Of a DNA stretch of 64,000 bases, positions 1-10,495 are shown one piece after another (the stretch's first letter is position 1; every line of letters begins with the position of its first letter). The DNA comes from Mastigias papua. Its lineage: Eukaryota > Cnidaria > Scyphozoa > Rhizostomeae > Mastigiidae. Made by a program: the position numbers and the translations under genes. The stretch covers positions 124,001-188,000 of the forward strand of contig OZ025276.1 in NCBI GenBank assembly GCA_964019165.1, given 5' to 3'. A model generated the notes under the pieces. That model was not told the origin of the DNA, did no database searches, and saw only the letters and a list, made by a program, of their open reading frames with translations.

Positions 1-1414
1 TTTGCTTAATACGAGCCATGTTGATGACATGAGCCATTTGAGATGTATGTTCAAGAGTACCAGAAACCTTTGAAGTAAAACCCTTTTGAATTTTGCATTC
101 GATATAATTGTTTTTGAGAAGAAATTGATATAATGAGTTACGAAGGCACGATGTGAACACTTTCAAAGGCACAGACTCTAGAGTGATAGGCCGGAAGTTG
201 GCAGGATCATCAGTACCACCTTTCTTATGAATTAGGATAGTACATGCCTTTTTCCATTCTGTTGGGATTTCTCCGGAAGACCAAACGGATCGAATGATAT
301 CGGTCAGATACGTCCGTAAGTAAGGGCACCGCTTAAAAGCAATAATTGAAAGTTGATCTAGTGGACAAGGTGAACCAGAAGATTTCATATTACGAATTAT
401 GTTGGTAACTTGCTGATAAGAAGGGGGCTCAGAAGTAAAAGGAATCTGTGGAGGAGCAAAGAGAGGAATCCATGAAGGAATTGGAAAATGTTTGTTAGGA
501 TTCAAGGATGCAAATGTATTACGAAAAAAGGAAATGCAACGTGCCTCAGTGAAGGAAGGAAGTTGTTTAGTTTTCGATGTAAGAAAGCGCTTAATATAAC
601 CCCAGAATGATTTACCGATAAGACTATCATGGTCAAGGTTAGTATTTACTTTTGTGTTAATATCACCATTATTGCCATTTCTTAACTTGTGCCGTAATTC
701 TCTAGAGACGAACTTGATCTCTTCTATGTCACCACCAGACCGTTTAAGTGCTTTCAAAATTCCTTTCAAATCTTTCGTGGTATTGTCTTTGTATTTCGCT
801 GACAGACGCTTATTGTGATTGTTTTCAACAGGCCCGCAGATGTCTTTGAAATAATTGTAAATTACGCAATTAAATTCTTTTATGACATCACTTACATTCG
901 ATGAACCTATTGGTTTGTTTGAAAATGCCGCCTTAAAAAAGTCGTTAGCAAGTGCCCAATGTTGTGGAGACTTCGGTAATTTTACTCCTTTCTTCATACT
1001 TTCGTTATCACACTCGAAGAAAACACTTGATGATAGCGTACAATTGTTATTACCCAAATTTCCAAGCATACTTTCATCCATATCTCCAACACTATTTTCG
1101 TCTAAATCCTTCATCAAATTTTCACTAAGGCCTTGAATAATCCGGCAAGAACGTTGATGCGCTTTTAGCCCCCTCAGTCCTTTGCAATGTTTACCACAGG
1201 AACATTTCGTTTCTTTATTGCCATTTGTGATAATAGGCATAGATTCGGTTGTAACTAAGTTGATTGGAGAGCTGTTTACACGAATAAAGTCATTTTCCGG
1301 GTTCAACTTGCTCCTGCAGCGCCACGAATGACGGCCTAGCGATATGAAGTCTTTTCCGCAAAAGGTACAAACGGCAAAAATAACTGCTAAAGCAAAGAGC
1401 GATGATCGATACAT
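1..1414 (-). CDS. LINE retrotransposon ORF, N-terminal half (zinc fingers plus start of reverse transcriptase), cut by window edge
   Basis: Reading the minus strand from a Met codon at 1414, the frame stays open for about 471 codons and leaves the window at position 1. Near the N-terminus are two zinc-finger-like motifs, CTFCGKDFISLGRHSWRC and CSCGKHCKGLRGLKAHQRSC. They are followed by a charged region, then a reverse transcriptase segment with the hallmark stretches EWKKACTILIHKKGG and NFRPITLESVPLKVF. N-terminal zinc fingers before the RT are typical of single-ORF LINEs with a restriction-like endonuclease (R2, R4/Dong, NeSL groups), which nick DNA and prime reverse transcription at the target. 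The C-terminal half lies outside the window. The frame looks intact, so this copy may be young. A leader and a short TAA run lie just upstream, matching Dong-type target preference. Confidence 0.85.
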   Translation of the reverse strand, partial: MYRSSLFALAVIFAVCTFCGKDFISLGRHSWRCRSKLNPENDFIRVNSSPINLVTTESMPIITNGNKETKCSCGKHCKGLRGLKAHQRSCRIIQGLSENLMKDLDENSVGDMDESMLGNLGNNNCTLSSSVFFECDNESMKKGVKLPKSPQHWALANDFFKAAFSNKPIGSSNVSDVIKEFNCVIYNYFKDICGPVENNHNKRLSAKYKDNTTKDLKGILKALKRSGGDIEEIKFVSRELRHKLRNGNNGDINTKVNTNLDHDSLIGKSFWGYIKRFLTSKTKQLPSFTEARCISFFRNTFASLNPNKHFPIPSWIPLFAPPQIPFTSEPPSYQQVTNIIRNMKSSGSPCPLDQLSIIAFKRCPYLRTYLTDIIRSVWSSGEIPTEWKKACTILIHKKGGTDDPANFRPITLESVPLKVFTSCLRNSLYQFLLKNNYIECKIQKGFTSKVSGTLEHTSQMAHVINMARIKQ

Positions 1415-1564
1415 AATAGAAAAACGATATTAAAGTGCTTCCAATAAAATATCCAAGTTAGTATTGCAACATCCAAGTATGATAAATTCAAATAAACTCG
1501 AGACACGCACAAAACACGACTATCCGTAGCTTTGCTCTGATAATAATAATGATGTTTTAATGGC
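1415..1564. other. LINE leader and short (TAA)n junction before the RdRp ORF
   Basis: This is the 150 bp between the LINE start codon (minus strand) and the RdRp-like ORF start (plus strand). It ends in a short TAA run at about 1541-1552. I see no TATA box or other promoter element I would defend. The TAA run could be the target of the LINE, since Dong-type elements favour TAA repeats. Confidence 0.45.
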
Positions 1565-4543
1565 ATGGTGCTAGGAATGGAGTTGGGTGAGTTAATTCGA
1601 GGTTTTGAACGAAACGAATCTGTTAGAGAAAAAATTATAGCCAGTGTAAATAACGAACAAACGATTACAGAGATATTGGAGGCGGTTATGCAAAAGCAAG
1701 AGATATGTGAGACTGTGATGGATAATTATCAACGTGATGTTATTGACAGATATAACCTAATACAGGGGTTGCCACCGACAACGGATATTAGTAGTTCAGC
1801 ATTACCTGAGAATGTCTCATGGTTAGGCTTGAATTTACAAGGTATAAAAATCTCATCGGTTGAAGTCGAACACGCGGAATCGGGAGCTTCTAAGATTAGA
1901 GCGGTAAAAAATATGGTCAAGAGAGGCATCACAGAATTATCAGACAAGGGTGGTACAAGTATGACTGGTAAATGTTATTCGATCAGAGGCGTCAATACTC
2001 GCACTACTGTATATTCAACACATGGTGTCGACACTGATGAAAATATATGGCGATATATTCTAAATTTAAAAACTGTGGGGAGAATAAAACGTACGTTTCA
2101 GCCGACTGATCCTATAGAATGGATACATGGATTGGACATGCGTATATATATACCCCTATTTGATGGTTACTATATGCACTATCCAAAAGATCATGAAGGT
2201 GTGCGGTTGATATTTTCTAACACTATGATGCTGTCTGTTGATATGTCAAAACTACCGGAGTACATCAATCTACTCGAGTATGCCAAGTTCTACCAGCATG
2301 ACGAGTATATGCGAGAGAAAATACGGGAGCATAAGCACGCTGACTGTGCCGAGAATCCGTATTACTGTGAAAAGAAATATATCGTCCCATTTAAAGCTAT
2401 AATTAATAGAAGAGTAAGAAAAGAGTTGGCTTCGGGTGGTATGATATTAATACACAAAAGATTCGCTTTAACCACGGTAGTAGCTCAGGAACTGCTTGAT
2501 GATGAACAGAAAAAAGCATATTTAAGCGTGCTTAATACCCTTATATCCGTGATGAGATCTTTCCAAAATTTCCGTTATGAAGTGTCTGTAACGGAGAGAG
2601 AAATGTCTTATAAAATGGGAGATGATATTTTAGCATTCAAACGTTTACAATGTTTTAATACCTACTTCATGTCGATATTTACATTTAATCTACAAGGCCG
2701 AGAGCTAGAGCTAGCTACCAATTCGGCTATGATGTACATGTTGGAGCCTTTATACGCAGCTAAATATGTAAGGAGTGCGATGCAGCTTATACAAACGTTT
2801 CTATGTAGTGATAATGATGATGGATTTGCTATAGACTATGAACAGATAGACTACAAAACTCCACATCCGGATTTAAAAATTAGAGGTGTTAAGAAGGTTT
2901 CAGAACGTCCGTGGACTTTGGCGGAAGAGCACTTTGAAGAGAACTTGTCTGAAGTTATTTCGAGGTTGTCATACTATGATAAATCTTTATATCAGCCTGT
3001 TATTGATTACATTCTATACGCACGAAGCATTCCTGATACAAATTTACCTTCTAGGATTTTTGCTATTACGACAAACATATCGTCATATGTAGGATTCTAT
3101 ACAATTGATGGTTTATCTGCGCATTTTATAAAAATGGATAAATTACCTAGAACTGCGGAACCTGACAGCTTAATAATGGATATGTTTGAGTCCGAGACTA
3201 TGGACGTACTTAATGCATTTCCCTACACAAAATACACCATATATGATGCTGTTCAAGACGCTGTCAAAGATACATCCTCATCGATGGAGTTTAAAGACGC
3301 GATAATAATGAAGAAGTTCATCACAAAAATTTCTGATGGTAAGTTTATTCAAAAGCAGATTTCGATGAATGCAACAACTAAGAAGAAGAACATAGCGATC
3401 ATGAGGATTTCAGATATGGCTTTATCTGACGACATAACTGAGAAGACTGTTGTGAGTGCTGGGTTTAGAGTTGTAAAAGGAGCAGGTGATAAATTTAGAA
3501 CAGTGGTGCCTAGACCAATGACGGTGCATTTAGCCGAAAGAATAGTTGGGAGACCTTTTAATCTTTATCAGAATGACCCGAATAAGTCGAGTGATACTCT
3601 GAACGCAACTTACGCGCAAGGATCAGTTGCAACTGCACCGCATAACGCTGCATCGAAGTCAATTTTCTCATCGGCGGATGACTCAATTATTGTGTGTGAT
3701 ATGGATGGGGAAAGTTTTGATATGACGCAAGCTTTTATGAAGAGGTATCAGAATCTTGGTTATATAAAAGGAATACAGACGATGACTAAACTACTTGATT
3801 CAGGTGATAGAAGAGTTGGAACTGCTAATGTCTTCGAGTTGGCCAAAGCGATTTTGTGGGAGCGAGAGTTTCCGTCTGGTGAGAATCTGCCCGAGACGTT
3901 AGAACAGGCTTCTAAAGACTTCACGTATTTAAGGATGGATACGCCTACAGGCCCTGTAGAGATCTGCTATCCTGGGAATGAGTCTGGTGCGATAGATACT
4001 ACATTTAGGAACAATGTTACTTTCAAAACTGTTAAAGAGTGGATTGAACCGAGGTTGATGCGATATATTAAAGAAAAATACGCAGACATTGACGTTAGAG
4101 ATATGACTTCTGCAAATTTCGGTGATGACTTATGTTCTCAAGTTCGCTTCGGGGTACAAGTTGATGCGAGGAGAGATATGTGTAAAGATATTACTAGAAA
4201 GATCATCGAACTATTTCATGATGGACCTGCTAAGTGGGGCTTAAAAACACACGCTAGTAAAGGTGACTTGGGATGGGGCAGATCGGAGTTCATTAAAATC
4301 AGATCTCAGAGAGGAAAAGTAATGCCAAATTATATATTAGATCCATATACGTCAGAGAAGGCCCCAACGGTAAATTATTCAGTGCAATTAAGGCCCCGTT
4401 TACACGATGCCGGTACGACGCCGGTTCGATATGACACCGGTGTGAAACGATGCCGGTGTGTGATGTTTTACGTCCCGTTTACACGATGCCGGTGCGATAT
4501 CGGTTCGGTTATGAAAGACAATAGTTATGACATCACACAATAA
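1565..4543 (+). CDS. Endogenous dsRNA-virus-like RNA-dependent RNA polymerase ORF (992 codons)
   Basis: This is a single uninterrupted frame with the palm motifs of viral RNA polymerases in the right order and spacing. Motif A is around residues 712-719 (DMDGESFD), motif B around 807-808 (NESGAIDTTFRNN), and motif C at 853-855 (NFGDDLCSQ). A basic stretch (residues about 635-660) before motif A would suit the fingers. The length and the SG...T..NN motif B fit double-stranded RNA virus polymerases, with reovirus-like the best guess; the exact family is uncertain. Residues from about 943 onward are not viral but come from the MITE inserted at 4392. No intron is seen. The lack of stops over almost 3 kb is unusual for an old viral fossil. 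It could be a recent insertion, a co-opted gene, or a contaminating viral sequence misassembled here, although flanking LINE and MITE DNA argues for integration. Confidence 0.8.
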   Translation: MVLGMELGELIRGFERNESVREKIIASVNNEQTITEILEAVMQKQEICETVMDNYQRDVIDRYNLIQGLPPTTDISSSALPENVSWLGLNLQGIKISSVEVEHAESGASKIRAVKNMVKRGITELSDKGGTSMTGKCYSIRGVNTRTTVYSTHGVDTDENIWRYILNLKTVGRIKRTFQPTDPIEWIHGLDMRIYIPLFDGYYMHYPKDHEGVRLIFSNTMMLSVDMSKLPEYINLLEYAKFYQHDEYMREKIREHKHADCAENPYYCEKKYIVPFKAIINRRVRKELASGGMILIHKRFALTTVVAQELLDDEQKKAYLSVLNTLISVMRSFQNFRYEVSVTEREMSYKMGDDILAFKRLQCFNTYFMSIFTFNLQGRELELATNSAMMYMLEPLYAAKYVRSAMQLIQTFLCSDNDDGFAIDYEQIDYKTPHPDLKIRGVKKVSERPWTLAEEHFEENLSEVISRLSYYDKSLYQPVIDYILYARSIPDTNLPSRIFAITTNISSYVGFYTIDGLSAHFIKMDKLPRTAEPDSLIMDMFESETMDVLNAFPYTKYTIYDAVQDAVKDTSSSMEFKDAIIMKKFITKISDGKFIQKQISMNATTKKKNIAIMRISDMALSDDITEKTVVSAGFRVVKGAGDKFRTVVPRPMTVHLAERIVGRPFNLYQNDPNKSSDTLNATYAQGSVATAPHNAASKSIFSSADDSIIVCDMDGESFDMTQAFMKRYQNLGYIKGIQTMTKLLDSGDRRVGTANVFELAKAILWEREFPSGENLPETLEQASKDFTYLRMDTPTGPVEICYPGNESGAIDTTFRNNVTFKTVKEWIEPRLMRYIKEKYADIDVRDMTSANFGDDLCSQVRFGVQVDARRDMCKDITRKIIELFHDGPAKWGLKTHASKGDLGWGRSEFIKIRSQRGKVMPNYILDPYTSEKAPTVNYSVQLRPRLHDAGTTPVRYDTGVKRCRCVMFYVPFTRCRCDIGSVMKDNSYDITQ

Positions 4544-5269
4544 TTTTATTTTGCGCTTGCGCATAGGCTAGGAAAAAGGCGTCAACACATGGAAAGCAGA
4601 GAAAGCAAATCCGCAGTTCATCACAAAGTTCAATAAAAGTTTCCTTCGACAATCTAAAATTTTCGATTCATTCTTCCAATATGACAACATTGTCTAGAAA
4701 ATTCTGCCACCATATACCAGTTCTCCCAGGTCTAGTCCAAAATCGCTTTGGTTTGCGTTTCTTTCTCATCTTCTTTGCCCCTTTCTGAGAGCTTGTCACG
4801 GAAACTGAACCTAGTAGATTCAATAATTCATTTGTTCGTCTTTTATAATGTGCAATCGTTTGCAAAATAAGTACAATGTTGACTTGTATGAGTGCAGCAA
4901 TGGTTGGAATGTGACTTTGATTGAGAGCCATGTTGAAAATCGTAGAATAATTCGCGCGCTTTTTGCTAGGGGGGAACAAAGAAACGAAAAACAAAAGAAG
5001 ATTATGCAAATAACCCTCGATTTCATTGCTTTTGCCCTCGAAATGAAAGCGAACTGAAATCGTTTCGGTGTGACGCCGGTTTGGGCCGTTTACACGATGC
5101 CGCTACCACGCCGGCATGAAATCGAACCGGTGTGGCTACCGAACTGGGTTTTCACACCTTTTATGCCGGCGTCGTACCGAACTCGTGTAAACGGGTGGTC
5201 AAAAAACAAAAGATTCCACACCGGTGTCAAATCGAACCGGCGTCGTACCGGCATCGTGTAAACGGGGCC
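4392..5269. mobile_element. Harbinger-like MITE (878 bp, TAA target duplication)
   Basis: The ends are perfect inverted copies starting GGCCCCGTTTACACGATGCC, and the element is flanked by TAA on both sides (4389-4391 and 5270-5272). Three-bp TWA duplications are characteristic of PIF/Harbinger. The terminal arms contain several direct and inverted copies of an 18-bp unit (CCGTTTACACGATGCCGG and variants), as transposase-binding sites often do. The centre has no transposase, so it is non-autonomous. It landed a few codons before the natural end of the viral RdRp frame and so supplies that ORF's present C-terminal tail and stop codon. Confidence 0.85.
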
Positions 5270-5474
5270 TAAAGTAATAATAATTTTTTTTTTTTGAAAC
5301 CTCATGATATTAATGCAATCTAAGTATACAATCATACACCTCACTATATTAAGGCAGTGCATAATTGGCAAGTCTGCAACTTAAAAAAAAAAAAAAAAAA
5401 AAAAAACAAATATTCTCAAATTGAAGTAAAGTAATAGCAATAGTAACTGTAATACTAAGGTAGTAAAGTCATAG
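5270..5474. repeat. TAA run, T-tract and poly(A) tract between RdRp and LINE
   Basis: After the MITE comes a short TAA run, a T-tract at 5284-5296, about 85 bp of unique sequence, and a pure poly(A) of 24 bases at 5383-5406. The poly(A) is on the same strand as the RdRp ORF, about 120 bp past its end, so it may mark the 3' end of a reverse-transcribed RNA. The rest up to 5474 would be the LINE 3' untranslated region. Confidence 0.55.
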
Positions 5475-6535
5475 TCAATAGTCCAGTAAATTAGGGTTAG
5501 TCCAAGGTTTATTTCGTCTACAAAAGATATAATAAGTACAACGTACTGCAATATTAATTGTTTTAGACAGGATTTTATGTTTGGTAGTATCATCGAAGTT
5601 TAAGTCTCTGAGCATTGATGGAAAGGACTCAGCAGACGTTCCAAGTATTCCGAGAGCACTCATGGAGAGATTTATAAGTTTCACAGTAGAATAAGAATTT
5701 TGGAGGTCAGCAATAAGAGGGAGATATTTAGTAGCCTTACGGTCACTATTTATCTGTATATTTGATTCAAAGCCAACAGTGACTTCTAGCAGGTAAACGC
5801 ATGAACTGTTACTTACTAAGACTAGGTCTGGACGAAGAGAATCACCAGTTATCAAAGAAGGAGATGGAAAAAAGGGAAGATCTGCATATAATGTGCTATT
5901 GACTACTGATGAGAGAGTTTTCGCAAGATGTAAAAGGACGGAATTATGACGCCAGGTATATCTACCATCTTGAAGATAGGATTTGCAACTGGAAACAACA
6001 TGTTGAAGAGTCTCAGATTGGAAGCAGAAAGAGCATGCAGATGTGGGGGAGAGGGACCATTTGCATAAATTCTTCTTAGTAGGAAGAGTATTATTGATAT
6101 ACTTAACTATAAAGTTAAAGATGTTTCTAGGCATATTGCAATGAACCTTAGTCCAAAGATGACGAGTATGCTTACTTCCTTGAAGGAGTATAGAGGAAAG
6201 GACGAAGCCTTGTGACTTTAGTTCATGGCGGATACGATCTTCATTGTCATCTCGAATAGCAGTTAAAACTTGTTTCGTATTGCGATATTGATCATATTGT
6301 ATATTGCAGCCAGAGCTAGTCAGGGACCAAAGAGCATTTATATCAGTGTTTGGAGATGACTTAAGTGCATTTCTCATAACTACTTGGCATTGAGCAAATT
6401 TTGTGGATGGAAGAATGAGGCTTATACCATATTTCGATTTTGATAAAACAAGAGTACTAAGGGTGGCACAGATCGGAAGCTCAAGCCACTGGCGGATATA
6501 TTTAGAGACGAGATTATCGATATTCTCAGAAACAA
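5475..6535 (-). CDS. LINE retrotransposon ORF, C-terminal half with zinc knuckle and restriction-like endonuclease (5' truncated)
   Basis: The minus-strand frame is open from the (AAT)n repeat at about 6535 to a stop at 5475, beginning inside the reverse transcriptase thumb region. It contains a CCHC-type finger (CSFCFQSETLQHVVSSC) followed by a PD-(D/E)xK-type nuclease core (RPDLVLVSNSSCVYLLEVTV). These are the target-cutting modules found after the RT in R2/R4/Dong/NeSL LINEs. The copy lacks its N-terminal part, as is common after incomplete reverse transcription. It is in the same orientation as the LINE at 1-1414 and probably of the same family, but it cannot be the same copy: its C-terminus lies upstream of the other's N-terminus on the minus strand. 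Confidence 0.85.
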
Positions 6536-6573
6536 TAATAATAATAATAATAATAACAATAATAATATACGAA
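6534..6573. repeat. (AAT)n microsatellite
   Basis: Imperfect AAT/TAA repeats of about 40 bp directly abut the truncated 5' end of the LINE. This fits a TAA-repeat-targeting LINE of the R4/Dong type. Confidence 0.9.
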
Positions 6574-7330
6574 TATTTTAACAGGATAACCTATCAGTAC
6601 TTACATACTGTTATCAACAGGGTCCTGCTTCCTTAATAACTTGTAATTAACAATGTTCATATATAACTCAAAAGATTAAAGTATCTAAAAATTAAGTAGC
6701 TAAAAATTATTTAAAAAACTATCGAGAAACTGTCTGAAAGAACATGCAAGAAAGGTATTAATGTACATTCAACATTTCTACACTATTTTTCTATCTTATC
6801 AAGTGTTATTGAAAATTGTCAACATAGTACATATAAAATATATTTCATTGAGATCAGGAAGAACAAGCATTGGGTGTTAGTATCTTAAACTCCTTAATGT
6901 GACCTATTGCTCTTTCAAAATGAATCCTGGTATGGCCACTATTTGACTTTGTGTCACTTCACAAGGTTCAAGATGGTCCCTCCCACCAGTACATGCTTGA
7001 CTATTCAGACGACTGCCATACGGTCTGAGTACAATGCTTACATGTCAAATAAATCTGGATGTATGAATCTGGTGAAAAATTTCAGCCAAACTCCAAAATC
7101 AAGTTGTATGCGAGAAATCTTCTCATGAAGCTGTGTAAGTCAGCATGATTTCTTATGGCACAGTAAAACCTCCAGATGAACTACAGTAACCATCATAAGC
7201 CTTGAATTAGAGAAAGGCACTGATACATAGTTCTAAATCATCATTTGCAAGAATGCTGCATCCCTTCACATTGGTGCCTCATAAATGCTTTGTGGAGTAG
7301 AAATCCTGCAATATAACCTAGTGAGTTGGT
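6574..7330. other. AT-rich stretch without recognisable genes
   Basis: There are no convincing coding regions, RNA genes or terminal repeats here. The right part may be the decayed 3' flank of the P-element remnant that follows. Confidence 0.4.
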
Positions 7331-7680
7331 CTTAGGAATTTGGTTTTTAATATGCTCACTTGCATATTCAGATGACACGAACTCTATTGGTTCTCTTTTA
7401 TGAGACCTTCAAAGACTGTGTGGTGTATCATCAAGATACTGGAAACCAGCAATAAATTTACTGTCATCACTCACTATTACCAAAAACTGTTACAAGGTGA
7501 AGATGAAAGAGTTTCCAGTAAGCCCTAATGAACTGGGTTGGAGTTGGGTTGTAACTATTCCCATCTTGCTGATGGATTGACGCAGAAAAGTTCTTAGTGG
7601 ACCCTGGTTCAGCTACCTTGCGACTATGGATGAAGCAATGACTTCTTGGTGAAGTGTCTTCCAGATACAAGTGCAGTTAA

Positions 7681-8381
7681 GCTTGGTACTCACTGAGAGT
7701 TACAGTGCATTTAAGTGTGCGTGCCCTTCGAGAGTTTATCTGTGGAATTTAAACCCGGAGGCATACTCACTAGGACAATTTTTAAACATGCGAGCTTAAC
7801 TGAGAACAGTCATGAGACAGTTTAAATGAAAAGCGATTACAAAGAGAAACAAAGACAACGATTCTGGATACCTGATGTCTAGAAGTAGAGAGAAGAGGTT
7901 GAATCATAGGAAGAGAAGGATCAAGAGCACATTTTTCATTATTTTCGAATGACCCCAAGCCGCTTTGAACATCTGTCAAGTTTGGTGCATCCTAGAACTA
8001 AAAAACACGACTCAAGGTTTAGAATATCCGTTCCTAGTGTCAGTGGAAAGGCCACAGTCGTTATCAAGTTCATTTTACATTGGCAATGCAACTGATAAAC
8101 ATCTTATCTGAGACTTGTGAACGCTACAATGACTGTTTTCAGCTTGTTTCCCTAGAAACTAGTTCGAAGCCACATGTTCATCAGTCAACTTCCTCCTGAT
8201 GATGTGTGACATTCTGCAGCACTTCAGAACTGTAAACGCCAAGATCAAAAAAGTTTGTTCTGGGAGTTTAACTTTTTTTGAGCGCTCACCCTCAGGAATT
8301 CAAACGCACTGCATGTACTCATTGGAGTTTAACGTGAACTCTCGCAGGCACGCGCACTTAAACTCGCAGTGAGTACCAGGC
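7681..8381. mobile_element. TTAA-flanked MITE inside the P-element remnant
   Basis: This is a 701-bp element with inverted ends (left GCTTGGTACTCACTG, right CAGTGAGTACCAGGC) and exact TTAA copies at 7677-7680 and 8382-8385. TTAA duplication points to the piggyBac or Kolobok superfamilies. Further inward the arms also match around AAGTGCGCGTGCC and GAGAGTTTA. No transposase was found inside, so it is non-autonomous. Confidence 0.85.
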
Positions 8382-9416
8382 TTAATGGTCATACACCAAC
8401 CCTTCAAGCAAGTGAGGTTCTTGCTTTTGTCTTCTTTGGAGGTTGGCTTGACAACTGTAGGGGACTTGATAAAAGCCAATGCATTTAACAACTCTCCAAT
8501 ATGTGGCGACTGTATTGTAAGAGGACAACTACACTTCTTTGAGTCCTTACAGCTGATGGAGGTACAAAAGTCAATGTATCAAAGTGGTTTATCAGCTCAG
8601 CAGTACCTATAGCATCACATGGGAGTCCCTGTAAATAGACATATTGATAACGTCTGACAAGGTGTGACTGAAGATCTGTGAGGCACGTTTTACTTTCATG
8701 TTGGAAAAGCCATTTGGGTGTAGATCCTTCTCTGTTAGCCAGCCTAGTTGGTAGCCTTTGATCTTTGTGTAAACCTCATCACTATGTGTCCATTTCCACA
8801 TTTGTTTGGAAATTCAAAGTCATATTTCATTAACTTATTTCTGACAGATTTGATGCAATGGGCAGGATCATAACGCACAAATAGTTCTTTCCATTGATTA
8901 AAGGAAAAGGTCTTCGTCAGAAACTCCCATATATGCAAAGAAGCTTGCAACGTGTGATCCCTGGTCACTCACTAAAGAAATAACAGAGAGCTCCATGTCG
9001 TCTAAATCCCTGATAGCCTCAGTAACAAGTTCCTTCAAGGGCAGCCTATGACAAGACTCATTTACTAAGTAATAGGCTATGGGCTGTTTCCACTTTTGCA
9101 AAATGCTCCTGGCCATCAACACCAAAGCTGAATTGGCAATTGCTCCAGATGTCTCTTTGTCACCACAATCCTCAAACCAATGATGGCATCATGCTTTTCA
9201 TCATAATGCACATTTGGTTCGAGTGATATCTCATCCATAAGCAGAGAGCAGAACCTAAGTGTTCTCTGTGCCTCAATACATAAAGGGAGTTATCTGTAGA
9301 GCCACAACCAGAAGAAAATCTGGAAACAAGATTTGTTCACATTTTTGATGGTAACTTCAACAGCTGTGCTAGAAACCTGTAAGCTTTCCCACTGCATACA
9401 GAGAGAAGAATTCATA

Positions 9417-9684
<268 letters not shown>

Positions 9685-9975
9685 CCATTGCCTTAGGGGT
9701 CATCATACCTTCTGCCTTTCTTTTTCACAGATGAAAGACTTACTTGTTTTTGTCTAGTGCTAAATAGGTCTGGAGTAATATCACTGTCTAGTAGCTGAAA
9801 GGACATGATACTGTTTTCTTCCTTTGATATACTTTGCACAGCATTTTGATGCGTTTTCACTGTTGATCTGTTTTCTATGTTGTTCACTCTTTTTCCACTT
9901 GCTTGTCACTATTGACCTCAACTTGTTTTTTCTGAGATGTGCTAGCAGACAGGAGTCAGGAGTCTGAACAGACAT

Positions 9976-10495
9976 TTCATTGGTAACTTCATCTATGTTT
10001 GAGATCCATTAGTGCAAAAGAGGAGACAACAAAGTACAAAGGCTGCAGTCTATTGACTATTTGTAATAGTCAAAAGAAACATGTGCTGTATAATGTGTTA
10101 TTATGAGTACTTCATGCTTGAAGTAAGAATAACATGTGATACTAAAGGTATGGATTATCTAGTAAGCTGTTGCTAAAACCAATATGCTCCATACTGCATC
10201 ACATTGTGTATGTCCCTGCTTGTATGACAAAGTAAGTCAGTAATGCCAAGTGAATGTTAATCTATTGAAACATGCTTAAGAAACATGAAAATTTATATTA
10301 TTGTTCAAACACAACAGCATTATACTAGAACAGGAGTCTCCAATTCATTTGTAAATGCCTTGCAAATGTCACTACTACATGCTGCTCTGACAATTGGAAA
10401 AATATCACTAGCTATCAGTTTATTGAAAAGTCCTAGGGGACCACATTGAGGGATACACCCCTGTACTAGAAGCAATGTCAACTCAATAGGGCTGT
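9976..10495. other. Unassigned AT-rich DNA
   Basis: I see no genes, clear repeats or RNA genes. It is bounded by the P-element remnant on the left and a hAT-like MITE on the right. Confidence 0.4.

Noticed and set aside
882..1136. 84-codon plus-strand frame
   Set aside because: Shadow of the LINE coding sequence on the opposite strand.
1565..4543. Host-type RNA-dependent RNA polymerase (RNA-silencing enzyme)
   Set aside because: Cellular enzymes have a DbDGD catalytic loop of the double-psi barrel type; here palm motifs A, B and GDD of viral enzymes are seen.
4668..5371. Short frames on both strands (for example 4668-5009, 5090-5371)
   Set aside because: They lie in the MITE and its repetitive arms and have no domain.
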